Origin: Oscillospiraceae bacterium
GTDB taxonomy: Bacteria > Bacillota > Clostridia > Oscillospirales > Acutalibacteraceae
Reading direction: 5' to 3'
NCBI GenBank assembly: GCA_022650455.1
Contig: JALCPO010000001.1
Location: 62,001 to 126,000, forward strand
Length of the DNA: 64,000 bases
Positions 48,796 through 58,673 of the stretch are shown piece after piece (the stretch's first letter is position 1; the number at the start of each line of letters is the position of its first letter). A program made the position numbers and the translations under genes. The notes below the pieces were generated by a model, which was not told the DNA's origin, made no database searches, and saw only the letters and a list, made by a program, of their open reading frames with translations.

Positions 48796-49821
48796 GTGAT
48801 GATCCCACACGGCGTCAGGCTGGAACCCCGGAAGGGCGTTCCGCTGAAAAACGGGATCGTGCGTCTGCCGGGGCCGGAACCGGTTTCCGCTCCGCAGACG
48901 TTCGCGCCCCTCAAAAAGAACGCGGGCCCGTCCCGTATCATCGCCGCCGCGGAAAAAGCGGGGATCGTGGACGAATCCGACGGTATGCCGCTTGGGAAAA
49001 AACTATCCCGCCTGGCGCGGCGCGGGCCCGGTCTCCTGATTGCCCGCTGTTTTGACGAGGACCCGTGTACCTCGAGCGCCCGGGCGGTTTTTCGGGAAGA
49101 TGCCGAAAAAGTCGCCGCGGGCCTGAAACTCGCGGCAAGGGCCTGCGGGGCGGAGGAAAAGCGGCTCGCCGTCGCCTCGCGGGGCGAGGCGCGCCGGCTC
49201 CGCGGGCTGCGGCTCGGGATTCCGGCCGTCGTTGCCGGAAGGCGCTACCCGGCGGGGATCCTTCTGATGCGGAAGCTGTGCCGGAACGGCGGAAGGGCGG
49301 CTTTCCTGGGGGCGCAGGCGTGCGCGGCCCTTGCGGACGCGGCCCGGGAAGGAAAGCCGCAGAGCGAAACGGTGGTGACCGTCGCGGGCGACGGGGTGCG
49401 CCGCCCGGTGAACTGCCGCGTCCGCATCGGAACGCCCGTGGAGAAAGTCCTGCGGCTTGCGAAGCCGGAGGAAGACGTCCGGATTGCAGCGGTCGGTTCC
49501 GCGGTGGCGGGGCGGACGGTCCGCGACCTGTCGCTGCCGGTCACGGCGGCCACGCGCTGCGTGATCGCCCTGCGGGATGCCCCGCCGGAGCGGCGGTATC
49601 CCTGCATCCGCTGCGGGCGCTGCGCGCGGGCCTGCCCCGCCGGCGTCATTCCGTGGCTTGTGTACCGGGAGCTGGAGAGCGGGGACCCGGACCCCCTGCT
49701 GTTCTTCCATGCGGGCGACTGCGCGGGCTGCCGTGCGTGCAATGCCGTGTGCCCCTCGGGAATCGATCTTGCGGCCGAAGTCCGCCGCGCGGCCGCGCGG
49801 AAGGAAGGAGGGGAAGGATGA
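48796..49821 (+). CDS. RnfC-like protein, divergent
   Basis: Two CxxCxxCxxxCP motifs (CIRCGRCARACP, CAGCRACNAVCP) and RnfC-like N-terminus 'GVRLEPRKGVPLKNGIV'; canonical GxGGAxFP loop absent. Confidence 0.75.
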   Translation: MMIPHGVRLEPRKGVPLKNGIVRLPGPEPVSAPQTFAPLKKNAGPSRIIAAAEKAGIVDESDGMPLGKKLSRLARRGPGLLIARCFDEDPCTSSARAVFREDAEKVAAGLKLAARACGAEEKRLAVASRGEARRLRGLRLGIPAVVAGRRYPAGILLMRKLCRNGGRAAFLGAQACAALADAAREGKPQSETVVTVAGDGVRRPVNCRVRIGTPVEKVLRLAKPEEDVRIAAVGSAVAGRTVRDLSLPVTAATRCVIALRDAPPERRYPCIRCGRCARACPAGVIPWLVYRELESGDPDPLLFFHAGDCAGCRACNAVCPSGIDLAAEVRRAAARKEGGEG

Positions 49822-50792
49822 ATCTGCGCAACGCCGCCCCGCCGTTCGTCCGTGCGGAGCCCACCTCCGCGTCCATGCTGCGCACCGTGCTGTTCGCCCT
49901 GTGCGCGCTCCTCGTCATCCCGACCGTGCGGTACGGGATTCGTCCCCTCACCATGGCGGGCGTGTCTGTGCTGACCTGCCTGGTCTGCGAAATCCTCGCG
50001 AATCTGCTCCGCACCGGCGGCTTTTCCGTGACCGATCCCTCGTTTGCCGTGACGGGGCTGGTGCTTGCGCTTCTGATGCCGCTGAACGCTCCGCTCTGGC
50101 TGCCCTGTGCGTCCGGCGCGTTTGCCGTTCTGGTCGCGAAGGCGCCGTTCGGGTCGTTCGGGAGGAATCCGTTCAACCCCGCCGCCGCGGGCGCGGCGTT
50201 TGCCGCGCTGTGCTGGCCCGGCCTGATGTTTACGTATTTCGACCCTTCCGAGCCGTTCCGGCTGCCCGCCTTTGCGGACTGCACGTTCCGGACGGGGGTA
50301 TCCGCCGCCGCGACCCTGAAAAACGGCCTGAAGCCGGACATCCTTCCGCTGGACATGCTCTGGGGCGAGGCGGCCGGGCCGCTCGGCACCGGCGCGGCGC
50401 TGGTCGTCGGCGCATGCGCCCTGCTCCTGCTTTTCAGCCGCGCGGCGCACTGGCAGGCGCCCGTCTGCTTTTTGGCCGTCTGCGCGCTGCTCGCGGCGCT
50501 TTTCCCGCGCATCGCGTGCAGCCCGCTGACCTCGGTGAAGTACGAGCTGCTCTCGGGGTCGCTGCTGTTCGGCGGGGTGTTTCTGGTTTCCGACCCGGTC
50601 CCGGCGCCGTACACCGCATCGGGGAAAGGGATTTACGGCGCGTTCGCCGGCGCGGCGCTGATGGCGTTCCGGCATTTCGGCGTCTGTGAGCAGGGGGCCT
50701 GGTTTGCCGTTCTGCTCGCCAATGCCGCGTCTCCGCTGATTGACCGCGCCGTCTTCCGCGTCCGAGGATGGGAGGAAAAGCCGCATGGATAA
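49818..50792 (+). CDS. RnfD-like membrane protein
   Basis: 'VLLALLMPLNAPLWLPCASGAFAVLVAKAPFGSFGRNPFNPAAAG'-type RnfD/NqrB pattern. Confidence 0.8.
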   Translation: MNLRNAAPPFVRAEPTSASMLRTVLFALCALLVIPTVRYGIRPLTMAGVSVLTCLVCEILANLLRTGGFSVTDPSFAVTGLVLALLMPLNAPLWLPCASGAFAVLVAKAPFGSFGRNPFNPAAAGAAFAALCWPGLMFTYFDPSEPFRLPAFADCTFRTGVSAAATLKNGLKPDILPLDMLWGEAAGPLGTGAALVVGACALLLLFSRAAHWQAPVCFLAVCALLAALFPRIACSPLTSVKYELLSGSLLFGGVFLVSDPVPAPYTASGKGIYGAFAGAALMAFRHFGVCEQGAWFAVLLANAASPLIDRAVFRVRGWEEKPHG

Positions 50793-51417
50793 CGGCCGCG
50801 TTTTTCTGCGGGGGGCCGGGGCCATTTTCCGGAACGGCGTACTGTTCCGGAACCCGGTTCTGGTCGGCGCCCTCGGCCTGTACCCCGTCGCGGCGGCGGG
50901 GTTCGGGATGCAGAATGCCGCCGCGCTTTCCATCCTTTTTGTTTTCCTTGCGCTTCCGTCCCAGCTGCTTCTGTGCCTTGTGGGGATGCTGATCCCGAAA
51001 TGGGCGCGGCCCGCCGCGGTTTTGCTGGTGACGGCCGCTTTTTATCTTCCCGCCGCACGCGCGGTGCAGCGGCTCCTGCCGGGCAGCATGGAAAGCCTGG
51101 GAATGGCCGCCGCATTGATGGCCTGCAACTCCATCCTGTATTCCCGGGCGGAGGAATACGCCCCGGAGCATATCTTCCTGGCGGTCGGTGCGGACGCCCT
51201 CGGGTGCTCGGCCGGTTTCGCGGCGGTGATCTGCCTGGTTTCCGCTCTGCGGGAATTCTGGCTGACGGGCGGCGTCTGGAGCTCCGGAACCCCGGGAAGC
51301 GGAATCGGTGCGGGGCTGGACCTTCCCTTCGCCGGGTTCCTGCTCGCGGGGCTGCTGGCCGCCCTGGTCCAATGGATCAATATCCGGCGCGCGGACCGGG
51401 ATCCGCGGGAGGTGTAG
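50785..51417 (+). CDS. RnfE-like membrane protein
   Basis: 'FRNPVLVGALGLYP', 'MACNSILYSRAEEYA'; position after RnfD. Confidence 0.72.
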   Translation: MDNGRVFLRGAGAIFRNGVLFRNPVLVGALGLYPVAAAGFGMQNAAALSILFVFLALPSQLLLCLVGMLIPKWARPAAVLLVTAAFYLPAARAVQRLLPGSMESLGMAAALMACNSILYSRAEEYAPEHIFLAVGADALGCSAGFAAVICLVSALREFWLTGGVWSSGTPGSGIGAGLDLPFAGFLLAGLLAALVQWINIRRADRDPREV

Positions 51418-51421
51418 CGCG

Positions 51422-51997
51422 GTGTTTGTAAAAATGATGTTTGCGGCGCTTCTTGCCGTCACGGCGGAAAACCTGCTGTTTTCGGGCGGGCTCGGGTTCA
51501 GCCGTGCGCTGCGCGCGGCCCGCCGCCCGGCTTCGGCCGGTGTTTACGCGCTGTTTGTCACATTTTTTTCGCTTTGCTCGGCTTTGGCGGGGAATTGGCT
51601 GGCTCCCCGGCTTTCCGGTTCGCCGTGGGTCCTGTACCCGGCGGCGCTCACCGCGGCGGCCGGTGTTTTCTACCTGGCTGCCGCCGGCCTTCTGCGGGCT
51701 CTGGCCGCAGGTTTTTATGACAGACACGCGCGGATCCTGGCGCAGGCGGCGGCAAACACCGTTGTGCTGGCGGTCCCCTTTGTGCAGCGGATGCTCCGTT
51801 TCAGCCTGGCGGAAACGGTCGGTTACGCGCTCGGGACGGGCGCGGCGTTTTTCCTGGCGGTCCTGGTTTTGGAAGAGGCGATGCGGGTCTGCTCCAACCC
51901 GGACATGCCCCGGGCTTTTTTGGGCCTGCCGGGCGTACTGGTTTACGTGGGTATTCTTTCCATGGCGTTTGCCGGGTTCTTCGGAAAAGTTTTTTGA
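51422..51997 (+). CDS. RnfA-like membrane protein
   Basis: 'AVTAENLLFSGGLGFS', 'ANTVVLAVPFVQRMLRFSLAETVGYALGTGAAFFLAVLVLEEAM', 'PRAFLGLPGVLVYVGILSMAFAGFFG'; GTG start. Confidence 0.7.
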   Translation: MFVKMMFAALLAVTAENLLFSGGLGFSRALRAARRPASAGVYALFVTFFSLCSALAGNWLAPRLSGSPWVLYPAALTAAAGVFYLAAAGLLRALAAGFYDRHARILAQAAANTVVLAVPFVQRMLRFSLAETVGYALGTGAAFFLAVLVLEEAMRVCSNPDMPRAFLGLPGVLVYVGILSMAFAGFFGKVF

Positions 51998-52003
51998 TTT
52001 GGG

Positions 52004-52432
52004 GTGATTTCCATGTCCGAGGTCCTTTTTTACGATCAGGTTGACGACGACTCGTTGAAATCCGCGGCGGTCGCGTCCCGGTATCGGGGGAAATGGGTGT
52101 TCTGCCGGAAGCAGGCGGGGAACCCGTATCAGATTCCGGGCGGACCTCGGCAGGACGGGGAGAACATCGAGCAGACGGCCCGCCGGGAACTGTATGAGGA
52201 AACCGGCGCGGCGCGGTTCCGGCTGGTTCCGGTCTGCGTCTACGGCGTGCGGGACGGTTCCGGCGGAGAACGGTTCGGAATGCTGTACTATGCCGAGATC
52301 CAGGAATTTTTCTCCCTGCCCGGCGCGGAAGGGGAGAAGGTCGGCTTTTTTGACGGCGTCCCCGGGGAGCTTGCGTTCCCGGAAGTCCAGCCGGAACTGC
52401 TGCGGAAAGCGGCCGAGGCGGCGGAAACCTGA
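52004..52432 (+). CDS. NUDIX hydrolase
   Basis: NUDIX box 'GGPRQDGENIEQTARRELYEETGA'. Confidence 0.85.
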   Translation: MISMSEVLFYDQVDDDSLKSAAVASRYRGKWVFCRKQAGNPYQIPGGPRQDGENIEQTARRELYEETGAARFRLVPVCVYGVRDGSGGERFGMLYYAEIQEFFSLPGAEGEKVGFFDGVPGELAFPEVQPELLRKAAEAAET

Positions 52433-52479
52433 AACGGGCCGGGGACCGGCAGGGGCGGACAACACGGCGGCACCATAAA

Positions 52480-52515
52480 AAACGGCGCGAAGTCTTTTAA
52501 GACTCCGCGCCGTTT
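52480..52515. terminator. Convergent terminator hairpin
   Basis: AAACGGCGCGaAGTCT-TTTA-AGACTcCGCGCCGTTT. Confidence 0.8.
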
Positions 52516-52529
52516 CGGCCGCTGCTTTT

Positions 52530-52976
52530 TCAGTATTTGATGGAGCTGACGAAGCGTTCCGCCTCGCCGCTTTTGGCCGTCGACGTTTTGCAGAGCACGG
52601 CCGTGTTGTCCATGCGGACCAGCAGAAAAGAAATATCGCCCACCGTCACGGTGTATTTGTTGTAGGTGTCGGTGTCGACCACCGTTTTGCCGGAGCCGGA
52701 GATCCCGCTTTTTTGGGAAGAATACCAGCTCTGCGCGTCCGCTGCGGTGCCGAACGCATAAAACGTGATCTGCAGGTCGGAGCCGCCTTTCGTCGCGGAA
52801 AGGCATTTGGTTGCGCCGGTGCTGCCGGCCGCCTGGGAAGACACCGTATAGCCCGCGCTTTTCGCCTGTTTCTGGAAATCTTCCGCAGAGATCGCCGAAC
52901 GGGCCGCGCAGCCGGCGAGCGCCAGCGCTCCGGCTACGGCGAGGGGAAGGACGGATCGACTGAAAAACTTGTTCAC
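52530..52976 (-). CDS. Hypothetical lipoprotein
   Basis: Signal with lipobox 'GALALAGCAARS'; 148 aa. Confidence 0.75.
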   Translation of the reverse strand: MNKFFSRSVLPLAVAGALALAGCAARSAISAEDFQKQAKSAGYTVSSQAAGSTGATKCLSATKGGSDLQITFYAFGTAADAQSWYSSQKSGISGSGKTVVDTDTYNKYTVTVGDISFLLVRMDNTAVLCKTSTAKSGEAERFVSSIKY

Positions 52977-53157
52977 GCGCTACCTCCAGCGGTTTCAGGC
53001 CGATCGGGCCGATTTTTGTATTTTATTATAAACCGCTTTTGTGCGGATAACAAGTTTTATTCCAAAATTTATCCAAATCCGCAGAATTTTTCTTTCTGAA
53101 AAAAATCCCGGCCGCGCCGCGGAACGGGAACTGCCAAAAACAACCTTGTTAAATCCT

Positions 53158-53186
53158 GCATAGCCGGGTTTTTCCTGCGGATAATA
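53158..53186 (+). promoter_or_regulatory. Putative sigma-G-type promoter of spoVT
   Basis: GCATA-N17-GATAATA just upstream of spoVT. Confidence 0.45.
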
Positions 53187-53225
53187 TGGGTGTTAAATCT
53201 TTGCTTTTAGGAGGAAGATCATCAG

Positions 53226-53765
53226 ATGAAAGCGACTGGAATCGTGAGAAGAATCGACGACCTGGGCCGTATCGTCATCCCGAAGGAAATCCGCAGGACG
53301 CTGCGCATCCGGGAAGGCGACGCCCTTGAAATATTCACGGACTCCCAGGGCGGCGTGATTTTTAAAAAATATTCCCCCGTCGGGGAGCTTTCCACTTTTG
53401 CTTCCCAGTATGCCGAGGCGCTCAACCGCACGGCCGGCATGCCCATGATCATCTGTGATCGGGACCATGTGGTGGCGGCGGCCGGCGTTTCCAAAAAGGA
53501 ATATCTGGAGCGCCGGGTCACCCCCGAACTGGAGGAGTGCATGCAGTCGCGCCGTTCCTATGTGGAAGCGCCGGGGGAAAAGATGATTCCGGTGGAAGGG
53601 ATCGACCGCCCGGCGGAGATTGTCTGCCCCATTCTGGCCGCGAGCGACGTGACCGGCGCCGTGGTGATGCTTCGGGCCGAGGGCGAAAGCGGCGTCCCGG
53701 TGGAAACGGAAACGAAGCTCGCCCAGGTGGCGGCGGCGTTCCTTGGAAAACAAATGGAAGAATAG
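53226..53765 (+). CDS. spoVT: Stage V sporulation protein T (AbrB-like regulator with GAF domain)
   Basis: MKATGIVRRIDDLGRIVIPKEIRRTLRIREGDALEIFTD. Confidence 0.95.
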   Translation: MKATGIVRRIDDLGRIVIPKEIRRTLRIREGDALEIFTDSQGGVIFKKYSPVGELSTFASQYAEALNRTAGMPMIICDRDHVVAAAGVSKKEYLERRVTPELEECMQSRRSYVEAPGEKMIPVEGIDRPAEIVCPILAASDVTGAVVMLRAEGESGVPVETETKLAQVAAAFLGKQMEE

Positions 53766-53832
53766 CCGGGATTCCCCTTGCTTTTTCGGCGGAATTGTGT
53801 TAAAATACCGGAAGAATACTAAAGTGAGGATG

Positions 53833-53865
53833 AAAGAGTGGGGTGACCCGCTCTTTTGTTTGTTT
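53833..53865 (+). promoter_or_regulatory. Attenuator-like hairpin in the rimP leader
   Basis: AAAGAGtGGG-GTGA-CCCgCTCTTTTGTTTGTTTTG. Confidence 0.5.
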
Positions 53866-53886
53866 TGTTATTATGAGGTGAAGGGA

Positions 53887-54387
53887 TTGGCTGAAGGAAA
53901 AAACGGCGGCGTCGCCGAAACCGTGCGGAAATTGGCCCTGCCCTATGCGGAAAAGCTCGGGCTTTCCATCTGGGACGTCCGCTATGTGCGGGAGGGCGGA
54001 AGCTGGTACCTGCGGATTTTTATCGACAAGCCCGGCGGGGTCGGGATCGAGGATTGTGAAAAGATGAGCCGGGCCATCGACGGCCCGCTCGACGAGCTGG
54101 ACCCGATCCGGGAACCTTACTGCCTGGAGGTGTCGTCTCCGGGAGTCAGCCGGGAGCTGACCCGCCCGGAGCACTTCCGGGCCTGCCTCGGTGCGGATGT
54201 CACGGTGCGGCTGATCCGCCCCCTTGCGGACGGCCGGCGCGTGCTGGCCGGGAAGATGAGCGCGTTTTCGGACGGGGAGATCACCCTTGCCCTGAAGTCG
54301 GGCGAGACCGTGCGCGTCCCACGCAAAAGCACCGCCTCGGTACGGCTGCGGGAAAATGATTTTTTGGAGGAGACTGAGGAACCATGA
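53887..54387 (+). CDS. rimP: Ribosome maturation factor RimP
   Basis: 'LGLSIWDVRYVREGGSWYLRIFIDKPGGVGIEDCEKMSRAIDGPLDE...YCLEVSSPGVSREL'; TTG start. Confidence 0.93.
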   Translation: MAEGKNGGVAETVRKLALPYAEKLGLSIWDVRYVREGGSWYLRIFIDKPGGVGIEDCEKMSRAIDGPLDELDPIREPYCLEVSSPGVSRELTRPEHFRACLGADVTVRLIRPLADGRRVLAGKMSAFSDGEITLALKSGETVRVPRKSTASVRLRENDFLEETEEP

Positions 54388-55457
54388 AGGACAACAGCGA
54401 AATCTTTGAAGCCTTGGCAATGCTGGAAAAAGAGCGCGGCATCTCGGCCGATTTTATGGTCGACCGCATCAAAAAAGCGATTGTCACGGCGTGCAAAAAC
54501 AGCTACGGCAACGAGGACTGTGTGGTGAACGTCGAACCGGCGAAAGGCGTGTTCGACGTTTCCCTCAACAAGACCGTCGTTGAGGACATAACCAACCCGG
54601 GCAGGGAGATTCTTCTGGAAAAGGCGCGCGCCATCGACGCGACGGCCGCCGTGGGGGACACCGTGGCGGTTCCCATGGACACGAAGGACTTCGGGCGCAT
54701 CGCCGCCATGACGGCGCGCAACATCATCCGCCAGGGCATCCGCGACGGCGAGCGCAGCCGCATGCTCCAGGAGTTTGAAAGCAAGCACCAGGAGCTTGTG
54801 AGCGCCGTGGTGGACCAGATCGACCCGCGCTCGGGCGCGGCGACCCTGCTCATCGGCCGGGCCGAGGCCGTGCTGCCGAAGGCGGAGCAGGTCCCGGGCG
54901 AAACGCTTACGGTCGGCAGCCACATTAAGGTGTACGTCGCCGACGTGAAGGAGACGGAAAAGGGCCCCCGCGCCATCATCAGCCGCGTCCACCCCGACCT
55001 CGTGCGCCGGCTGTTCGAGGAGGAAGTGCCGGAAATCTTCGACGGGACGGTGGAGATCAAGGCCGTTGCCCGCGAGGCCGGCTCCCGCACGAAGATCGCC
55101 GTCCTGAGCCACAACGCGGACGTCGACGCGGTCGGCTCCTGCATCGGCGCGAAGGGGATGCGCGTCAACCATATCGTCGACGAGCTCGGCGGCGAGAAAA
55201 TCGACATCGTGGAGTACAGCGACGACCCGTGCAAGTTCGTCGCTTCCGCCCTGTCCCCCGCCAGCGTGGTCGACGTCGTCCCGGCGGAGGACGGCTCCCG
55301 CGCCTGCCGCGTAAGCGTGCCGGACGACCAGCTTTCCCTCGCCATCGGCAACAAGGGGCAGAACGCCCGCCTCGCCGCCCGCCTTACCGGCTGGAAGATT
55401 GACATCAAACCGGAAAGCGGTTTTTACGGCGAAGGGGAAGACAGCGCGAAAGAGTAA
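54384..55457 (+). CDS. nusA: Transcription termination factor NusA
   Basis: 'EIFEALAMLEKERGISADFMVDRIKKAIVTACK', S1 and KH regions. Confidence 0.97.
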   Translation: MKDNSEIFEALAMLEKERGISADFMVDRIKKAIVTACKNSYGNEDCVVNVEPAKGVFDVSLNKTVVEDITNPGREILLEKARAIDATAAVGDTVAVPMDTKDFGRIAAMTARNIIRQGIRDGERSRMLQEFESKHQELVSAVVDQIDPRSGAATLLIGRAEAVLPKAEQVPGETLTVGSHIKVYVADVKETEKGPRAIISRVHPDLVRRLFEEEVPEIFDGTVEIKAVAREAGSRTKIAVLSHNADVDAVGSCIGAKGMRVNHIVDELGGEKIDIVEYSDDPCKFVASALSPASVVDVVPAEDGSRACRVSVPDDQLSLAIGNKGQNARLAARLTGWKIDIKPESGFYGEGEDSAKE

Positions 55458-55490
55458 ACCGCACCGTTGGGAACAGGGGGGACGCACGGC

Positions 55491-55763
55491 ATGATCCGAA
55501 AAAAAAAGACGCCGCTCCGCATGTGCACGGGCTGCGGGGAAATGAAGCCGAAAAAGGAATTGGTCCGGGTAGTGAAATCGCCCGAGGGCGAGATCTCTCT
55601 CGACCTGACCGGCCGTAAGCCGGGGCGCGGCGCGTATGTGTGCCGGAAGATCGATTGCCTGAAGGCGGCCCGGAAAGCGCGGCGGTTTGAAAAAGCCTTC
55701 TCGTGCAAAATCCCGGATGAAGTCTACGACCGGATGGAGGAGGAACTGCTTGGAGACGGATAA
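55491..55763 (+). CDS. rnpM: YlxR/RnpM family RNA-binding protein
   Basis: 'PLRMCTGCGEMKPKKELVRVVKSPEGEISLDLTGRKPGRGAYVC'. Confidence 0.93.
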   Translation: MIRKKKTPLRMCTGCGEMKPKKELVRVVKSPEGEISLDLTGRKPGRGAYVCRKIDCLKAARKARRFEKAFSCKIPDEVYDRMEEELLGDG

Positions 55764-56079
55764 TCGGCTGCTGAACCTGCTGGGCATCGCCCGAAGGGCG
55801 GGCAGGCTGGAGTTCGGCAGCGAGGCGGTCCGGCAGGCGGTGCGAAGGCGCCGGGCCAGGCTGGTGCTGTTCGCGGCGGATTTTTCGCCCGGAAGTGCGG
55901 AAAAGATCGGCGCGGAAGCGGAAAAGGCCGGCGTGCGGACCGCCCGGATTCACGCGGAAATGGATGCGGTGGAAGCCGCCCTGGGAAAACGGACAGGGGT
56001 GATTTCGGTAAATGACACGGGATTTGCAAAAAAGCTGCTTGAGCTGGGTGCGGAAGAACGAGGAGGAATGAATCTATGA
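55750..56079 (+). CDS. YlxQ-type L7Ae/L30e ribosomal protein family
   Basis: '[42 protein letters not shown]'; between rnpM and infB. Confidence 0.9.
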   Translation: METDNRLLNLLGIARRAGRLEFGSEAVRQAVRRRRARLVLFAADFSPGSAEKIGAEAEKAGVRTARIHAEMDAVEAALGKRTGVISVNDTGFAKKLLELGAEERGGMNL

Positions 56080-58613
56080 TGATAAAATACAGAGTCCACG
56101 AAGTGGCCAAGGACCTGAACATCCCCAACAAGGATGTGATCGACACGCTGCAAAAATATACGGGACAGACCAAAAAGCATATGACGGCCCTGGACGAAGA
56201 CGAGCTGGACATCGTGTTCGAGGCCTTTACGCAGAAGAACAACGCCAAAGACCTCAACGATTATTTCGCGGAAGCCGCCAAGCGGAAGGCCGTCGTGGTG
56301 ACCGAGGAGCCGGACCTTGCGGCGAAGCCGGAAAAGTCCGGCGCGGCGCAGGAAGCAAAACAGGCGCCGCGTGCCGGCTCCGGGCCTTCCGCCCCCGCCG
56401 CCGCGGCGCAGCGCGGCGCGCAGGGCCGCCGGCCGGCCGGCCGGGCTCCTCAGCGCCCGGGGCAGCCGCAGGCGCAGCGCAGGCCCGGGCAGCCGAACCG
56501 CGCTCCGCAGCAGCGCCCGGCGGCCCTGCAGAAACGGCAGCTGGACTCCCGGCAGCGGCCCGTGCGGGCGAAGCAGCCGGCCAGGAAACGGCCGCAGCAG
56601 CAGACGGTGCGGATGGGGTCGAGCAGCACGATCGCCCGGCCCACCGGCCGGATCGTGGACACGCACGCCTCGCATGTGGAGCTGGACCGCTACAATGAAA
56701 AATACGACCGCCTCGCTTCCGAGAAGGTAAAGCCCAACGACAACGTCGTCCGGAAGCAGAAGCTCACCCAGCGCAGCAGCCAGTACCGCCGCAAGCCGCG
56801 CAACGCGCGCAGGGAAACGGAGGCCGAGCGTCTGCGCCGCATCGCGCTGGAGCGCAAGAACAAGCCGATCACCGTGCAGATCCCGGAGCAGATCACCGTC
56901 GGCGAGCTCGCCATGCGCCTGAAGGCGACGGCGGCGGAGGTCATCAAGAAGCTGATGGGCCTCGGCGTGTTCGCCACCGTGAACGATGTCGTCGACTTCG
57001 ACACCGCCTCGCTCGCCGCCATGGAGTTCCATGCCAAGGTGCAGAAGGAAGTCGTCGTGACCATCGAGGACCGCATCATCGACGACAGCGAGGACAAGGA
57101 CGACAACCTCGTCCCGCGCGCGCCGGTCGTGGTCGTGATGGGCCACGTCGACCACGGCAAGACCTCCCTGCTGGACGCCATCCGCCACACCAACGTGACG
57201 GCCACCGAGTCGGGCGGCATCACCCAGCACATCGGCGCCTACCAGGTCAAGGTCGGCGGCCGCGACGTGACGTTCCTCGACACGCCGGGCCACGAGGCGT
57301 TCACCACCATGCGCGCGAGGGGCGCGCAGGTCACGGACATCGCCGTCCTGGTCGTCGCCGCGGACGACGGCATCATGCCGCAGACCGTGGAAGCGATCCA
57401 CCATGCCAAGGCGGCGAAGGTTTCCATCGTCGTCGCCATCAACAAGATGGATAAGCCGGGCGCGAACCCGCAGCTCGTGATGGAGCAGCTTACGAAATAC
57501 GACATCGTCCCCGAGGAATGGGGCGGCGACACGCCGTGCGTCCCCGTTTCCGCCGTGAAAAAGACCGGCATCAAGGAACTGCTGGAAACCATCCTGCTGG
57601 TCGCGGACATGAAAGAGCTCAAGGCGAACCCGGACCGCGCCGCAAAGGGCACCGTCATTGAGGCGAGGCTCGACAAGGGCCGCGGCCCCGTGGCGACCGT
57701 GCTGGTCCAGAACGGCACCCTGCACACCGGCGACATCCTCGTCGCCGGAACCACCGTGGGCCGCGTGCGCGCCATGACGAACGAGAACGGCAGGTCGATC
57801 CATTCCGCGGGGCCGAGCGTCCCGGTGGAGGTCACGGGGCTCGACGACGTCCCGGCGGGCGGCGACATCTTTAACGCCGTGACCGACGAGCGCCTGGCCA
57901 GGGAACTGGTGGAACAGCGCCGCAACGAAAAGAAGGAAGAAAAGTTCAACGCCCGCACCAAGGTCACCCTTGACAACCTCTTCGAGCAGATGCAGGAGGG
58001 CGACATGAAGGAGCTGCACCTGATTGTGAAGGCGGACGTTCAGGGCTCCGTGGAAGCGGTGTGCCAGTCGCTCGAAAAGCTGAGCAACGATGAGGTCCGC
58101 GTGGACATCATCCACAGCGGCGTCGGCGCCATCAACGAATCGGACGTCATGCTTGCCGCGGCGTCCGACGCCATCATCGTCGGCTTCAACGTGCGACCCG
58201 ACAACGTCGCCGAGGAGAACGCAAAGCGCGACGGCGTCGAGCTTCGCCTGTACCGCGTCATTTACGACTGCATCAACGAGATCGGCGCCGCCCTGAAGGG
58301 CATGCTCGCGCCGAAGGTCCGCGAAGCGGAGCTGGGCAAGGCGGAGGTCCGCCAGGTGTACCACATCAGCAGCGTGGGAACCATCGCCGGCGCCCATGTC
58401 ACCACCGGCAAGGTGACCCGCAGCGCCAGGATCCGCGTCGTCCGCGACGGCATCGTCCTCGCGGAGGACGGCGTCGCTTCGCTCAAGCGGTTCAAGGACG
58501 ACGTGAAAGAGGTCGCCGAAGGCTACGACTGCGGAATCGGCCTGGAAAAATACAACGACATCAAGGAAGGCGACGTTCTGGAAGCCTTCACCATGGAAGA
58601 ATACAAAGAGTGA
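56076..58613 (+). CDS. infB: Translation initiation factor IF-2
   Basis: '[38 protein letters not shown]'; basic Pro/Gln-rich N-terminal linker. Confidence 0.98.
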   Translation: MMIKYRVHEVAKDLNIPNKDVIDTLQKYTGQTKKHMTALDEDELDIVFEAFTQKNNAKDLNDYFAEAAKRKAVVVTEEPDLAAKPEKSGAAQEAKQAPRAGSGPSAPAAAAQRGAQGRRPAGRAPQRPGQPQAQRRPGQPNRAPQQRPAALQKRQLDSRQRPVRAKQPARKRPQQQTVRMGSSSTIARPTGRIVDTHASHVELDRYNEKYDRLASEKVKPNDNVVRKQKLTQRSSQYRRKPRNARRETEAERLRRIALERKNKPITVQIPEQITVGELAMRLKATAAEVIKKLMGLGVFATVNDVVDFDTASLAAMEFHAKVQKEVVVTIEDRIIDDSEDKDDNLVPRAPVVVVMGHVDHGKTSLLDAIRHTNVTATESGGITQHIGAYQVKVGGRDVTFLDTPGHEAFTTMRARGAQVTDIAVLVVAADDGIMPQTVEAIHHAKAAKVSIVVAINKMDKPGANPQLVMEQLTKYDIVPEEWGGDTPCVPVSAVKKTGIKELLETILLVADMKELKANPDRAAKGTVIEARLDKGRGPVATVLVQNGTLHTGDILVAGTTVGRVRAMTNENGRSIHSAGPSVPVEVTGLDDVPAGGDIFNAVTDERLARELVEQRRNEKKEEKFNARTKVTLDNLFEQMQEGDMKELHLIVKADVQGSVEAVCQSLEKLSNDEVRVDIIHSGVGAINESDVMLAAASDAIIVGFNVRPDNVAEENAKRDGVELRLYRVIYDCINEIGAALKGMLAPKVREAELGKAEVRQVYHISSVGTIAGAHVTTGKVTRSARIRVVRDGIVLAEDGVASLKRFKDDVKEVAEGYDCGIGLEKYNDIKEGDVLEAFTMEEYKE

Positions 58614-58673
58614 CCGGCCCGGGCCGGGCGGTTGATCCGACCCCCCGGGGCCGCGGAAGGGATTGAGACTGAA

